A stretch of 6,057 nucleotides of DNA from Eubacteriales Family XIII. Incertae Sedis bacterium (GCA_031281765.1 JAITEX010000038.1:1-6057), one strand, 5' to 3'; counted from the first letter of the stretch, positions 1 to 5,831 are shown. The notes: generated by a model not told the origin, from the sequence alone. Program-made: numbers and translations.

Positions 1-90
1 TGGCGGAGCAGAGAGGATTCGAACCTCCGATACCTTGCGGTATACGTGATTTCCAATCACGCGCCCTCGGCCGGACTAGGCGACTGCTCC
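1..90 (-). tRNA. tRNA-Ser (anticodon GGA)
   Basis: This is a complete class II tRNA that reads UCC/UCU serine codons. The acceptor stem GGAGCAG pairs with CTGCTCC, followed by discriminator G and an encoded CCA at positions 3-1. The anticodon stem CGTGA/TCACG encloses loop TTGGAAA, which puts anticodon GGA at 54-52. The long variable arm typical of serine tRNAs is a 5-bp stem (ATACC/GGTAT) capped by a GCAA tetraloop. The T arm carries the TTCGAAT loop. The gene lies 53 bases after the thrC stop on the same strand, and its 3' end coincides with the window edge, so more tRNA genes could follow outside. Identity and anticodon are clear. Confidence 0.97.
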
Positions 91-96
91 GTGTCT

Positions 97-126
97 ATTA
101 ATATGTGCGTTTCCGCGGATATTAAT
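97..126 (-). repeat. Inverted repeat with GAAA tetraloop between thrC and tRNA-Ser
   Basis: On the minus strand, ATTAATAT (126-119) and ATATTAAT (104-97) form a perfect 8-bp stem. Inside it, after a 2x2 internal loop (CC/AC), GCG-GAAA-CGC adds three base pairs and a GNRA tetraloop. No U-run follows, so it is not a standard intrinsic terminator. It ends 6 bases before the tRNA 5' end. It could protect the thrC mRNA 3' end, mark a processing point for a thrC-tRNA transcript, or act as a DNA operator. The structure is seen directly; the role is inferred. Confidence 0.5.
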
Positions 127-128
127 GT

Positions 129-137
129 ATCATACCA
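129..137 (-). promoter_or_regulatory. Possible extended -10 promoter for tRNA-Ser
   Basis: The minus strand reads TGG-TATGAT just after the thrC stop: a TGn extension plus a -10 hexamer matching TATAAT at five of six positions. Transcription would start near 122, about 30 bases before the mature tRNA 5' end. There is no good -35 at 16-18 bases; a TTGAAA in the end of thrC is only 12 bases away. A start here would lie inside the neighbouring inverted repeat, so the hairpin would be complete only in read-through RNA from thrC. Confidence 0.35.
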
Positions 138-143
138 TATCTA

Positions 144-1640
144 TTATTTCAACACATAGTCTACGGCGCGTATCATGTCGGCGGGCTTGACGTTCAGGTT
201 GTGCAGGACAGCTTTTTTGTCCAAGCGGCGCAGGCCTTCGGGTATGGGAACGCCCGTCTTTTTTTTGATAGCGTTTATATAGGCGAAGCCGTCTTCTTCC
301 TTCGGCAGGCCGAGGCAGGCCGCGACCTTGTCGGCAAACTTATAGGCGCTGGCGGTGGAGGCGATGAGGGTCGGCGTATCGTCACCCGTCTTTATCTTGT
401 AGTCCATATAGACCTTGTAGCCGACGGCCGTATGCGTATCCACTAAGTAATGTTCTTCGTTCCACAGCTTCGTGATGGTCTGATGCACGGTCCTGGTACT
501 GGCGTAACCGCCGTAGAACATCTCGTCTATCGCGGCGCGCGTATCGGGCTTCAGCCGGTACTTGCCGTCTCTCTCGAGATTCTTCATGTACGTCTTTATT
601 TCCTGTGAGTCCCCGCCCGAGAGGTGCCAGAGCAGGCGCTCAAGATTGCTCGAAATGAGAATATCCATCGAGGGCGAGCTTGTCGTCACGAATTTCCGGT
701 TTGCGTCGTATACGCCCGTGTTGATAAAGTCCGTCAGCACATTATTCTCATTTGAGGCGCAGATAAGCTTGTTTACGGGCAGCCCCATCTTAGAGGCATA
801 CCAGCCCGCGAGGATGTTGCCGAAGTTGCCGGTCGGCACCACGAGGTTTATCTTGTCCCCGTTCTTTATTCTGCCGTTTTCAATCAGGCGGACGTATGCC
901 GCGATATAATAGGCGACCTGCGGTACGAGGCGGCCGATATTTATCGAATTTGCCGAGGAAAGCCGATACCCGCGAGCGGCAAGCGCCTTTTCAAATTCCC
1001 GGTCGGAGAATATATCCTTGACCCCTCTCTGCGCATCGTCGAAGTTGCCCTGAATGCCGTAGACGTGCGTATTCTTGCCGCGCTGCGTCACCATCTGCAT
1101 ACGCTGTATCTCGCTGACGCCCCGCTTCGGATAGAACACGATGATTTCCGTGCCCGTCACATCCGCAAAGCCCTCGAGGGCCGCCTTTCCCGTATCTCCG
1201 GAGGTAGCCGTCAGAATGGCTATCGTGCTGTCCACGCGTTCTTTCCGGAGCGCCGCGATAAGCAGATACGGCAGTATCGAGAGCGCCATATCCTTGAACG
1301 CGGCCGTCCTGCCGTGATAGAGTTCAAGGAATTCCGCCTCGCTCGTATGCGCTATGGGCGCGATAAGCGGGGTATCAAACTTTTCATCGTAGGCGCCGGC
1401 CGTACACTTATGCAGCTCCTCCAATGAAAAATCCGTAAAGAAACTGCGCATCACCTTGTAGGCAATGTCGCGGTAGGCGACGCCGCGCATACTCGTAAAC
1501 TTGAACGACAGCTTCGGGATCTCCGTCGGGACATACAGCCCCTTATCCGGAGCAAGCCCCTGAATAATGGCCTGCGCGCTGCTCACTGCATCATCATTGC
1601 CACGCGTGCTGACATATCGGATGTTATCTGCTACCTTCAT
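144..1640 (-). CDS. thrC: Threonine synthase
   Basis: PLP-dependent cytoplasmic enzyme that converts O-phospho-L-homoserine and water to L-threonine and phosphate, the last step of threonine synthesis. The 498 residues match the long Thr-synthase type rather than the shorter Bacillus form. The N-terminal domain opens with the YVSTRG motif (residues 9-14). The PLP lysine is probably K116 in HGRTAAFKD (109-117). TSGDTG (146-151), SANSINIGR (229-237), PTGNFGN (269-275) and DTHTAVG (401-407) are the expected cofactor and phosphate-binding stretches. The start is supported by AGGGAG at 1654-1649, 8 bases upstream of ATG. An extended -10 promoter lies in the 63-base gap behind the LtaS-like gene, so thrC may be transcribed alone or by read-through. 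No hom or thrB is adjacent. An arginine replaces the proline often seen in HGPT. Identity is certain. Confidence 0.96.
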   Translation of the reverse strand: MKVADNIRYVSTRGNDDAVSSAQAIIQGLAPDKGLYVPTEIPKLSFKFTSMRGVAYRDIAYKVMRSFFTDFSLEELHKCTAGAYDEKFDTPLIAPIAHTSEAEFLELYHGRTAAFKDMALSILPYLLIAALRKERVDSTIAILTATSGDTGKAALEGFADVTGTEIIVFYPKRGVSEIQRMQMVTQRGKNTHVYGIQGNFDDAQRGVKDIFSDREFEKALAARGYRLSSANSINIGRLVPQVAYYIAAYVRLIENGRIKNGDKINLVVPTGNFGNILAGWYASKMGLPVNKLICASNENNVLTDFINTGVYDANRKFVTTSSPSMDILISSNLERLLWHLSGGDSQEIKTYMKNLERDGKYRLKPDTRAAIDEMFYGGYASTRTVHQTITKLWNEEHYLVDTHTAVGYKVYMDYKIKTGDDTPTLIASTASAYKFADKVAACLGLPKEEDGFAYINAIKKKTGVPIPEGLRRLDKKAVLHNLNVKPADMIRAVDYVLK

Positions 1641-1648
1641 ACATAAAA

Positions 1649-1654
1649 CTCCCT
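1649..1654 (-). promoter_or_regulatory. Ribosome binding site of thrC
   Basis: AGGGAG on the minus strand lies 8 bases before the ATG at 1640-1638. This fixes the start; another ATG 4 bases upstream is out of frame and too close to the site. Confidence 0.8.
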
Positions 1655-1658
1655 ACAC

Positions 1659-1670
1659 ACTCACATGAGT
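1659..1670. promoter_or_regulatory. Small dyad ACTCA-N2-TGAGT at the thrC start point
   Basis: A 12-base dyad with perfect 5-bp arms lies 5 bases downstream of the predicted -10 box, so it would cover the transcription start. The 2-base centre is too short for an RNA hairpin with the full stem, which favours a protein-binding site if it is functional. The arms are short and chance is a real alternative. Confidence 0.25.
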
Positions 1671-1675
1671 TATCT

Positions 1676-1684
1676 ATTATACCA
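1676..1684 (-). promoter_or_regulatory. Extended -10 promoter upstream of thrC
   Basis: The minus strand reads TGG-TATAAT, a perfect -10 hexamer with a TGn extension. The start of transcription would be near 1669, giving a leader of roughly 30 bases that contains the Shine-Dalgarno site. No hexamer resembling TTGACA is present 16-18 bases upstream, consistent with an extended -10 promoter. It suggests that thrC is expressed independently of the upstream cluster. Confidence 0.55.
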
Positions 1685-1698
1685 TAATCGGATAATGG
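1682..1698. promoter_or_regulatory. Imperfect palindrome directly upstream of the thrC -10
   Basis: The 17 bases CCATAATCGGATAATGG form a dyad with 7 of 8 positions paired around a single central G (one A-A mismatch). It abuts the -10 hexamer and fills the spacer region, a typical place for a repressor operator. A 1-base loop rules out an RNA hairpin of that length. No regulator is encoded next to it, so function is inferred from position only. Confidence 0.3.
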
Positions 1699-1703
1699 AT
1701 AGC

Positions 1704-3749
1704 TTATTCCGTAGTGGAGAGTATCGAATTGTATTTCTCCACCTGGCTCACTTTCATACGCGCCGTATCGGACGGATCGACCTCCTCCTGCAGCTTCAGC
1801 ACCGTCGGGCTGACGAATACCGTGTCGAGAATCTCCCCGTCTAACGAGATTTTGCTGAACGGCGTGAAGCCCGCGCCTTTCAGATAATATTTCCCGGCTA
1901 CCTCCACCACGCTATCGATGCGTATCGGCGCGTATCCCATCTTCATCTTCGTCCGGACAAAGGGGCTGACGCCGCCGTATACGTACTGCTTTCCGTAGAG
2001 CATATCGTACTGCAGCATATGGAGGTTGTTCTGATAGTCACGGTTTTGGTCGCGGTTTTGGTGCAGCATCGTCAGCGTCCCCTCACTCATTCCGATGCGC
2101 GTCTGTATTTCCGCCGCAAGCTGATAGGTGCAGAGGTCCTTGTCCTGTTTCTCGAGCTCGAAATTACTCCAGAGCACATACTGCGTCTTGAAAATCGAGC
2201 CGGACTTCATGTCCTCTTTTTCCATACCGATAGCCGGCAAATGGTCGCCGTACACCACGAGAATCGTCGGCTCATCGAAAGCCTTCAGCTCATCCGTCAG
2301 ATTTTTCAGGAAGGTGTCCATTTCGTTCACCTGTTCGGCATAATATTCCCACGCGTTTTTCTGCTCTTCCGTAATGTCACCCGTGACCGTAATGCGCGGA
2401 TTTTTTATAAGTTTCGTCGTCGGGTATTCGCCGTGGCCCTGCACGGAGATGCAATAGATATAATCCTTTTTGTCCTTCGTGGATTCGAGCGCGCCGAATA
2501 TCTCCCCGGCAAGCACATCGTCCGTCGCGAAATTCTTCGGCGTCTTTGACACATAATTCATGTATTCGAGCGACGTGAAATCATCGAAGCCGAGGTTCGC
2601 GAACACCTCGTTCCGGCCATAGAACGCGCCGCGGTGATTGTGAATCGCGTGCGTCGCGTACCCGATAGTCTTCATATTGTAGGCCATCGTTTCGCTGGTT
2701 TTCTCTTTCAATATGGTCTTGTACGGATATTCGCCGGGGCCGAAATACTTCATGCTCATGCCGCTCATCGTCTCGAATTCCGTATTTGCCGTGCCGCCGC
2801 CGAACACGGGCACCTCGAGATAACCGCTCGAATGCGTCTGCTTCAGGCTTGAGAAGAACGGGGTCGGCGTCTGCGAAAATTCCAGCCCCTTCACCTCCGT
2901 CGGGTCAATAAAGGATTCGAGCTGCAGGAAGATGATATTCGGCCGCTTCTCCTCCGGCGGCTTGTTCGTGTACTCGGTCTGGCCTTCTATCTCCTCCTTT
3001 GTAAAGATGGCGTCCACGGCCTGCTTGTCGTAGTTCGCGGGCCTTGAGACTCCGCGCCGCAGCCATGTCGTAACAAAGCAGTACGGAACGCCGTAGTCGT
3101 GGTACGCATCCCACAGGTTTTCGAAATAATTCGCGACGAGGTTTGTCTTGATACCGAAGCCCCAACCGCCGGCCGCCACCGCGGACGCAATAAGTACCCC
3201 GCAGACAGCCTGCTTGAAATTTACGCGCGTATGCCGCCGCGGACCGAATATCCCGAGCAGGACGAAGACCGCGACAAAAACCGCGATGCCGAAAATTATC
3301 ACGGCAAGCTGGAAGTCCGAGAAGTAGGTCGGCATGATGTCGAACGCCATATCCACGATTTGCAGATCTGCCGTCGTAAACGGCGTCATGCGGTACCTGA
3401 TGATGATGCCGTTTACAAGGCCCAGCGCGAACCACACCATAAATATCACAAAGTAGAGGAATACTCTGCGCCGGAACAGCCACGCAATAGTGAGCGTCGC
3501 GTAAATCAGCAGGTAGTTGATAACGAAAGGCGCCGGATGTTCCCAGAGGAACACAAAGCCGCCGAAAGTCGTCTTGTATTCGAAACCCTCTATAATGAGC
3601 ATCAGGATGAACGCGATAATGCCGGCCTGAAAATAGCATTTGTTCAAAACCCTGTTTTCGGTGACGATGCGTGATACGCGCTCGCGCAACCGGTGCAGGC
3701 GTGGAAAATGGATCTTCTTTTCTTTTTTTTCTCTATTCTTTTTCATCAT
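1704..3749 (-). CDS. LtaS-type lipoteichoic acid synthase (membrane sulfatase-fold enzyme)
   Basis: 681-residue membrane protein of the LtaS family, which transfers glycerol-phosphate from phosphatidylglycerol to a growing polyglycerol-phosphate chain outside the cell. A basic cytoplasmic tail (1-35) precedes about five membrane helices (roughly 40-57, 64-92, 96-118, 146-168, 180-200). The extracellular catalytic domain starts near 270 with NIIFLQLESF. Likely metal ligands and nucleophile are E278, T320 in GGGTANTEFE, D502 and H503 in VYGDHLP; H439 in QGHGEY and the NHRGAFYGRN stretch (371-380) fit the substrate site. All key positions are present, so it should be active. A distinct C-terminal segment (about 600-681) looks like a small beta-rich domain. 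The start lies 9 bases after the rsmA stop, with GAAAG overlapping that stop, so coupled expression is likely. A paralogue acting as primase or on another polymer cannot be excluded, so no symbol is given. Confidence 0.9.
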   Translation of the reverse strand: MMKKNREKKEKKIHFPRLHRLRERVSRIVTENRVLNKCYFQAGIIAFILMLIIEGFEYKTTFGGFVFLWEHPAPFVINYLLIYATLTIAWLFRRRVFLYFVIFMVWFALGLVNGIIIRYRMTPFTTADLQIVDMAFDIMPTYFSDFQLAVIIFGIAVFVAVFVLLGIFGPRRHTRVNFKQAVCGVLIASAVAAGGWGFGIKTNLVANYFENLWDAYHDYGVPYCFVTTWLRRGVSRPANYDKQAVDAIFTKEEIEGQTEYTNKPPEEKRPNIIFLQLESFIDPTEVKGLEFSQTPTPFFSSLKQTHSSGYLEVPVFGGGTANTEFETMSGMSMKYFGPGEYPYKTILKEKTSETMAYNMKTIGYATHAIHNHRGAFYGRNEVFANLGFDDFTSLEYMNYVSKTPKNFATDDVLAGEIFGALESTKDKKDYIYCISVQGHGEYPTTKLIKNPRITVTGDITEEQKNAWEYYAEQVNEMDTFLKNLTDELKAFDEPTILVVYGDHLPAIGMEKEDMKSGSIFKTQYVLWSNFELEKQDKDLCTYQLAAEIQTRIGMSEGTLTMLHQNRDQNRDYQNNLHMLQYDMLYGKQYVYGGVSPFVRTKMKMGYAPIRIDSVVEVAGKYYLKGAGFTPFSKISLDGEILDTVFVSPTVLKLQEEVDPSDTARMKVSQVEKYNSILSTTE
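2037..2060 (-). repeat. Tandem 12-bp duplication within the LtaS-like gene
   Basis: Two adjacent 12-base units (2060-2049 and 2048-2037), identical at 11 of 12 positions, encode QNRD twice (residues 564-571). The only difference, CGC versus CGT, is synonymous. The unit is in frame and lies in a polar linker between the catalytic domain and the LQYDMLYG segment, where a four-residue insertion should be tolerated. It looks like a fairly recent slippage event. Confidence 0.7.
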
Positions 3750-3758
3750 TAATTACTT

Positions 3759-4571
3759 TCAATCTATAACGGCATCAGCAAGCGCGATAAAGTCGTTCAC
3801 TGACAGTTCCTCTGCGCGCGCGGTTGGCGCAATGCCGGTCTGCTCGAACGCCGCCTCCACGGCCGCGTCCGTAAATCCTGCGGCGCGAAGGGAATTTCGC
3901 AGCATTTTGCGCCGCTGCCCAAAGCCGGCCCGGACAAGCGCGAAAAACGTTTTTTCATCTCTTGCCTTCCGCTCGTCCCGTCGCGGCCGCAGCCGTATCA
4001 CGGACGAATCTACGCCCGGCTTCGGGATAAATACTTCGCGCGATACCTCAAACAGGTACTCCGCGTCGAAACGGTATTGCACGGCTACGGACACGGAACC
4101 GTAGATACGGCTGCCGGGCGCAGCTGTGACGCGCCGGGCCACTTCCTTCTGCATCATAAACACGGCGAGCTGCGGAAGGTTGCCGGCCTCCGCCGCCTTC
4201 ATAAGTATCGGCGTCGTGATGTAATAGGGCAGGTTCCCGACAAGCTTGTAGGCGCCGGACGCCGGCAAAGCGTAGTCAAGAAAATCCATTGACACTATTT
4301 CTGTGTTCCCGATTCCGGCTTCGCCCGCGGCTTCCGCGAGCAGCGGCACTACCTTTTCATCCGCCTCGACCGCCGTCACCCTTCCGGCCCGCTCCGCAAG
4401 CGCAAACGTCAGCGCCCCGAGCCCCGGGCCTATCTCTATCACCAAATCGGAAGCCGCCGGCTCCGCCGCCGCCACGATCTTCGCTATGATATTCCCATCT
4501 GTCAGGAAATTCTGCCCGTACTTCTTGACGGGCGTAAACCCGTGTTTCCGTATCCGCTCTGCGGTATTCAT
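3759..4571 (-). CDS. rsmA: 16S rRNA (A1518/A1519) N6-dimethyltransferase RsmA/KsgA
   Basis: Uses S-adenosylmethionine to dimethylate two adjacent adenines in the 3' hairpin of 16S rRNA late in 30S subunit assembly; loss is classically linked to kasugamycin resistance. The 270-residue length is normal. Visible motifs are KKYGQNFLTD (16-25), the SAM-binding VIEIGPGLG (44-52), the acidic ribose contact in AVEADE (67-72), the catalytic NLPYY (113-117), MMQKEVARR (139-147) and PKPGVDSSV (183-191). The C-terminal helical domain (about 205-270) is complete. The start ATG overlaps the stop of the divIC-like gene as ATGA, with GGAG at 4582-4579 7 bases ahead, so translation is probably coupled. The next gene starts 9 bases after the stop. 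Identity is certain; linkage to a division gene is unlike the Bacillus arrangement. Confidence 0.97.
   Translation of the reverse strand: MNTAERIRKHGFTPVKKYGQNFLTDGNIIAKIVAAAEPAASDLVIEIGPGLGALTFALAERAGRVTAVEADEKVVPLLAEAAGEAGIGNTEIVSMDFLDYALPASGAYKLVGNLPYYITTPILMKAAEAGNLPQLAVFMMQKEVARRVTAAPGSRIYGSVSVAVQYRFDAEYLFEVSREVFIPKPGVDSSVIRLRPRRDERKARDEKTFFALVRAGFGQRRKMLRNSLRAAGFTDAAVEAAFEQTGIAPTARAEELSVNDFIALADAVID
4568..4571 (-). other. ATGA start-stop overlap of divIC-like gene and rsmA
   Basis: ATG of rsmA (4571-4569) and TGA of the preceding gene (4570-4568) share bases. This 4-base overlap usually means the downstream gene is translated by ribosomes ending on the upstream one. A GGAG 7 bases before the ATG lies inside the upstream coding region and supports the start choice. 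Confidence 0.9.
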
Positions 4572-5047
4572 TCGCCGGCTCCGCCCGCGACCTTGTCCGG
4601 CTTCTGATTTCCCTCCGTCTCCGTTTCCTTATCCGGGGACGCGACCTTGTCCGGCGTTTCGGCCTGGGTCTTCGTTTCGTCAACAGAATTACTTGACGAA
4701 GCTTTTTTGTAGATATAGATGATTTCGTCGTCCTTCACCATGCGCAGCCGGTCCCGCGCCTGCTTCTCGAGATACCCGGGATCCTTCAGACGCGCGAGCT
4801 CGACCTCGAGATTCGCCTTCTGCTCCTCTTTCAGCTTCAGCTCGGTTTTCGCGGTCTCGGCCTCGCGCCTCAGATCCTGTATCTCGCGGATGGACACTGC
4901 CGCAAAAACCGCAAGCACCGCCACAGCCACAATAATGACTAAGCGCCGTCCCGTTACGAAACTGCGCCTCGCCTGCTTCTCGTCCCTTACTTCATTTATA
5001 TCTATGACCCGGCTCTCTTCGCGCGGGACATCCCTTTTTCGCGCCAT
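4568..5047 (-). CDS. divIC: DivIC/FtsB-family septum formation initiator
   Basis: Bitopic division protein expected to act with FtsL and DivIB/FtsQ at the septum. Of 159 residues, 1-34 form a charged cytoplasmic tail, 35-53 one membrane helix, and 54-88 an extracellular coiled coil rich in E, K, L and A. The family signature follows at 89-112: DPGYLEKQARDRLRMVKDDE and then IIYIY. This order is diagnostic for DivIC/FtsB. Residues 114-159 form a polar, probably disordered tail with three PDK motifs, longer than the usual roughly 100-130-residue proteins. The start is supported by a strong GAGGTGAGG site just upstream. It overlaps rsmA by four bases and probably heads an operon with rsmA and the LtaS-like gene. 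A different DivIC-family paralogue remains possible. Confidence 0.87.
   Translation of the reverse strand: MARKRDVPREESRVIDINEVRDEKQARRSFVTGRRLVIIVAVAVLAVFAAVSIREIQDLRREAETAKTELKLKEEQKANLEVELARLKDPGYLEKQARDRLRMVKDDEIIYIYKKASSSNSVDETKTQAETPDKVASPDKETETEGNQKPDKVAGGAGE
4586..4654 (-). repeat. Direct repeat encoding PDKVA twice in the DivIC tail
   Basis: A perfect 15-base repeat (CGCGACCTTGTCCGG on the plus strand) occurs at 4586-4600 and 4640-4654, spaced 54 bases, exactly 18 codons. Both copies encode PDKVA in the extracellular tail (residues 132-136 and 150-154). A third, diverged PDK lies between them (138-140). The pattern suggests tail growth by in-frame duplication. Confidence 0.7.
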
Positions 5048-5054
5048 TTTTCCT

Positions 5055-5060
5055 CACCTC
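5055..5060 (-). promoter_or_regulatory. Ribosome binding site of the divIC-like gene
   Basis: GAGGTG on the minus strand lies 7 bases before the ATG at 5047-5045, and is extended by a second AGG. It directly touches the 20-base dyad at 5061-5080, so anything bound or folded there could affect initiation. Confidence 0.75.
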
Positions 5061-5080
5061 GTACAAACACAAATTTGTAC
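5061..5080. promoter_or_regulatory. Dyad GTACAAA-N6-TTTGTAC next to the divIC Shine-Dalgarno
   Basis: Perfect 7-bp arms flank a 6-base centre, and the right part contains a nested 10-bp palindrome, ACAAATTTGT (5069-5078). It lies just downstream of the predicted start of transcription (near 5086) and immediately before the Shine-Dalgarno. As RNA it would make a weak, AU-rich 7-bp hairpin; as DNA it looks like an operator for a dimeric repressor. Symmetry is seen; function is inferred. Confidence 0.45.
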
Positions 5081-5092
5081 AGGTTATATTTT

Positions 5093-5122
5093 ATCATATG
5101 TCGAAGTTCGGAAATATTACAA
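5093..5122 (-). promoter_or_regulatory. Probable promoter of the divIC-rsmA-ltaS-like cluster
   Basis: On the minus strand TTGTAA (5122-5117) and TATGAT (5098-5093) are separated by 18 bases: four of six and five of six matches to the sigma-A consensus. An overlapping alternative is TGA-TAAAAT at 5096-5088, an extended -10 box. Either gives a start of transcription around 5080-5087. The 93-base gap is AT-rich and has no visible terminator for the upstream gene. Confidence 0.45.
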
Positions 5123-5140
5123 AATCATAAATGTGCTATG

Positions 5141-5824
5141 CTATTGAAGCTGTCCATCCCGACGGATGATTTTCTTTGCCCGCCGGCCTAGCAGCCGGTC
5201 AAGCCCGACAAATATATAGGACAGGATAAAGAACGCAACCGTCATGCCGACAAGATATAGAAGTACCGTCCCGATGCCGAGCGTATCGACATCGAAGAAG
5301 AAGTAGGGGTACCTGCCGCCGCCGTAGTAGGTCACGCCGAGCGGCGCCGCAATAAAGGCATAGGCGATATAGCAGAGGGGCACGATGGTCCACCAAAACG
5401 GACTCGTAACGGTGAAGCGGCCCTTCATATCAAAGAGCAGCCAGTCCAAGATGACGAGGAGCGGCGTAAAGAGGTGGACGAATGCGTCGCCCGTTATGGC
5501 GCTTGACATGGAGAACGGGGAGCCCGCAAGCATAAACTGGTAGACGAGCAGCGTCACGGTAATGGCTATCATGACTGCGCCCTTGAGACGCGGCGCAAAG
5601 GTGACGGCCCCGCGCGTCCCGCTTTTCCTGATTTGTCCGGCGGTATGGAAGGCCGCGGCAATGAAAAACACGAGCACGAGCACATTGCTCTGCAGGGTGT
5701 AGTATTTCATCAAGCTGAAATCCAGATTTTTCGGGAACCCGCATATCATCAGGATGCCCGTCACACAAACCCCTACTATCACAATTTTGAACAGCAACGA
5801 CGCGATTTTGTTGTTAATGCACAT
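5141..5824 (-). CDS. Pr6Pr family membrane protein, function unknown
   Basis: 227-residue integral membrane protein with about six helices (roughly 9-28, 42-62, 80-99, 114-132, 145-162, 184-207) and a basic C-terminal end (RRAKKIIRR, 214-222). It resembles the Pr6Pr family, related to FAR-17a/AIG1-like proteins, through the YYTLQSN motif (41-47), the intramembrane HLFTPLLVILDWLLF segment (117-131, with H117 and D127) and GGGRYPYFFFD (168-178). The conserved polar residues within helices suggest an enzyme or carrier site, but no reaction is established and I assign none. The start is supported by the strong purine-rich site AGGGAGG 6 to 7 bases before ATG. It has its own probable promoter and a 93-base gap to the divIC-like gene, so it may be a single-gene unit. 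The family assignment is from motif memory only. Confidence 0.75.
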   Translation of the reverse strand: MCINNKIASLLFKIVIVGVCVTGILMICGFPKNLDFSLMKYYTLQSNVLVLVFFIAAAFHTAGQIRKSGTRGAVTFAPRLKGAVMIAITVTLLVYQFMLAGSPFSMSSAITGDAFVHLFTPLLVILDWLLFDMKGRFTVTSPFWWTIVPLCYIAYAFIAAPLGVTYYGGGRYPYFFFDVDTLGIGTVLLYLVGMTVAFFILSYIFVGLDRLLGRRAKKIIRRDGQLQ

Positions 5825-5831
5825 GGTTCCC

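Noticed and set aside
1641..1703. T-box or threonine attenuator upstream of thrC
   Set aside because: The 63-base gap is far too short, and there is no terminator stem with a U-run or leader peptide rich in threonine codons.
2019..2549. 176-codon plus-strand open frame antisense to the LtaS-like catalytic domain
   Set aside because: Shadow frame of conserved coding sequence; composition biased to R, H, L and F as expected from antisense reading.
2905..3639. 244-codon minus-strand open frame inside the LtaS-like gene
   Set aside because: It is a different frame of a gene with clear catalytic motifs; its translation is rich in R, H and C with no domain or membrane pattern, and no ribosome binding site fixes its start.
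3099..3674. 191-codon plus-strand open frame antisense to the LtaS-like N-terminus
   Set aside because: Antisense shadow of a real coding region; highly charged, R/E/H-rich product without recognisable motifs.
4357..4683. Arginine-rich 108-codon minus-strand frame spanning the divIC-rsmA junction
   Set aside because: The arginine richness comes from out-of-frame reading of GC-rich codons; both real genes here have strong family motifs in other frames.
5102..5110. CGAAGTTCG as a possible LexA (SOS) box upstream of the divIC-like gene
   Set aside because: The Bacillus LexA site needs CGAAC and GTTCG half-sites four bases apart; here only a 9-base mini-palindrome exists.
5048..5140. Intrinsic terminator after the Pr6Pr gene
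   Set aside because: No GC-rich stem followed by a U-run is present; the T-rich patches are not preceded by a stable stem.
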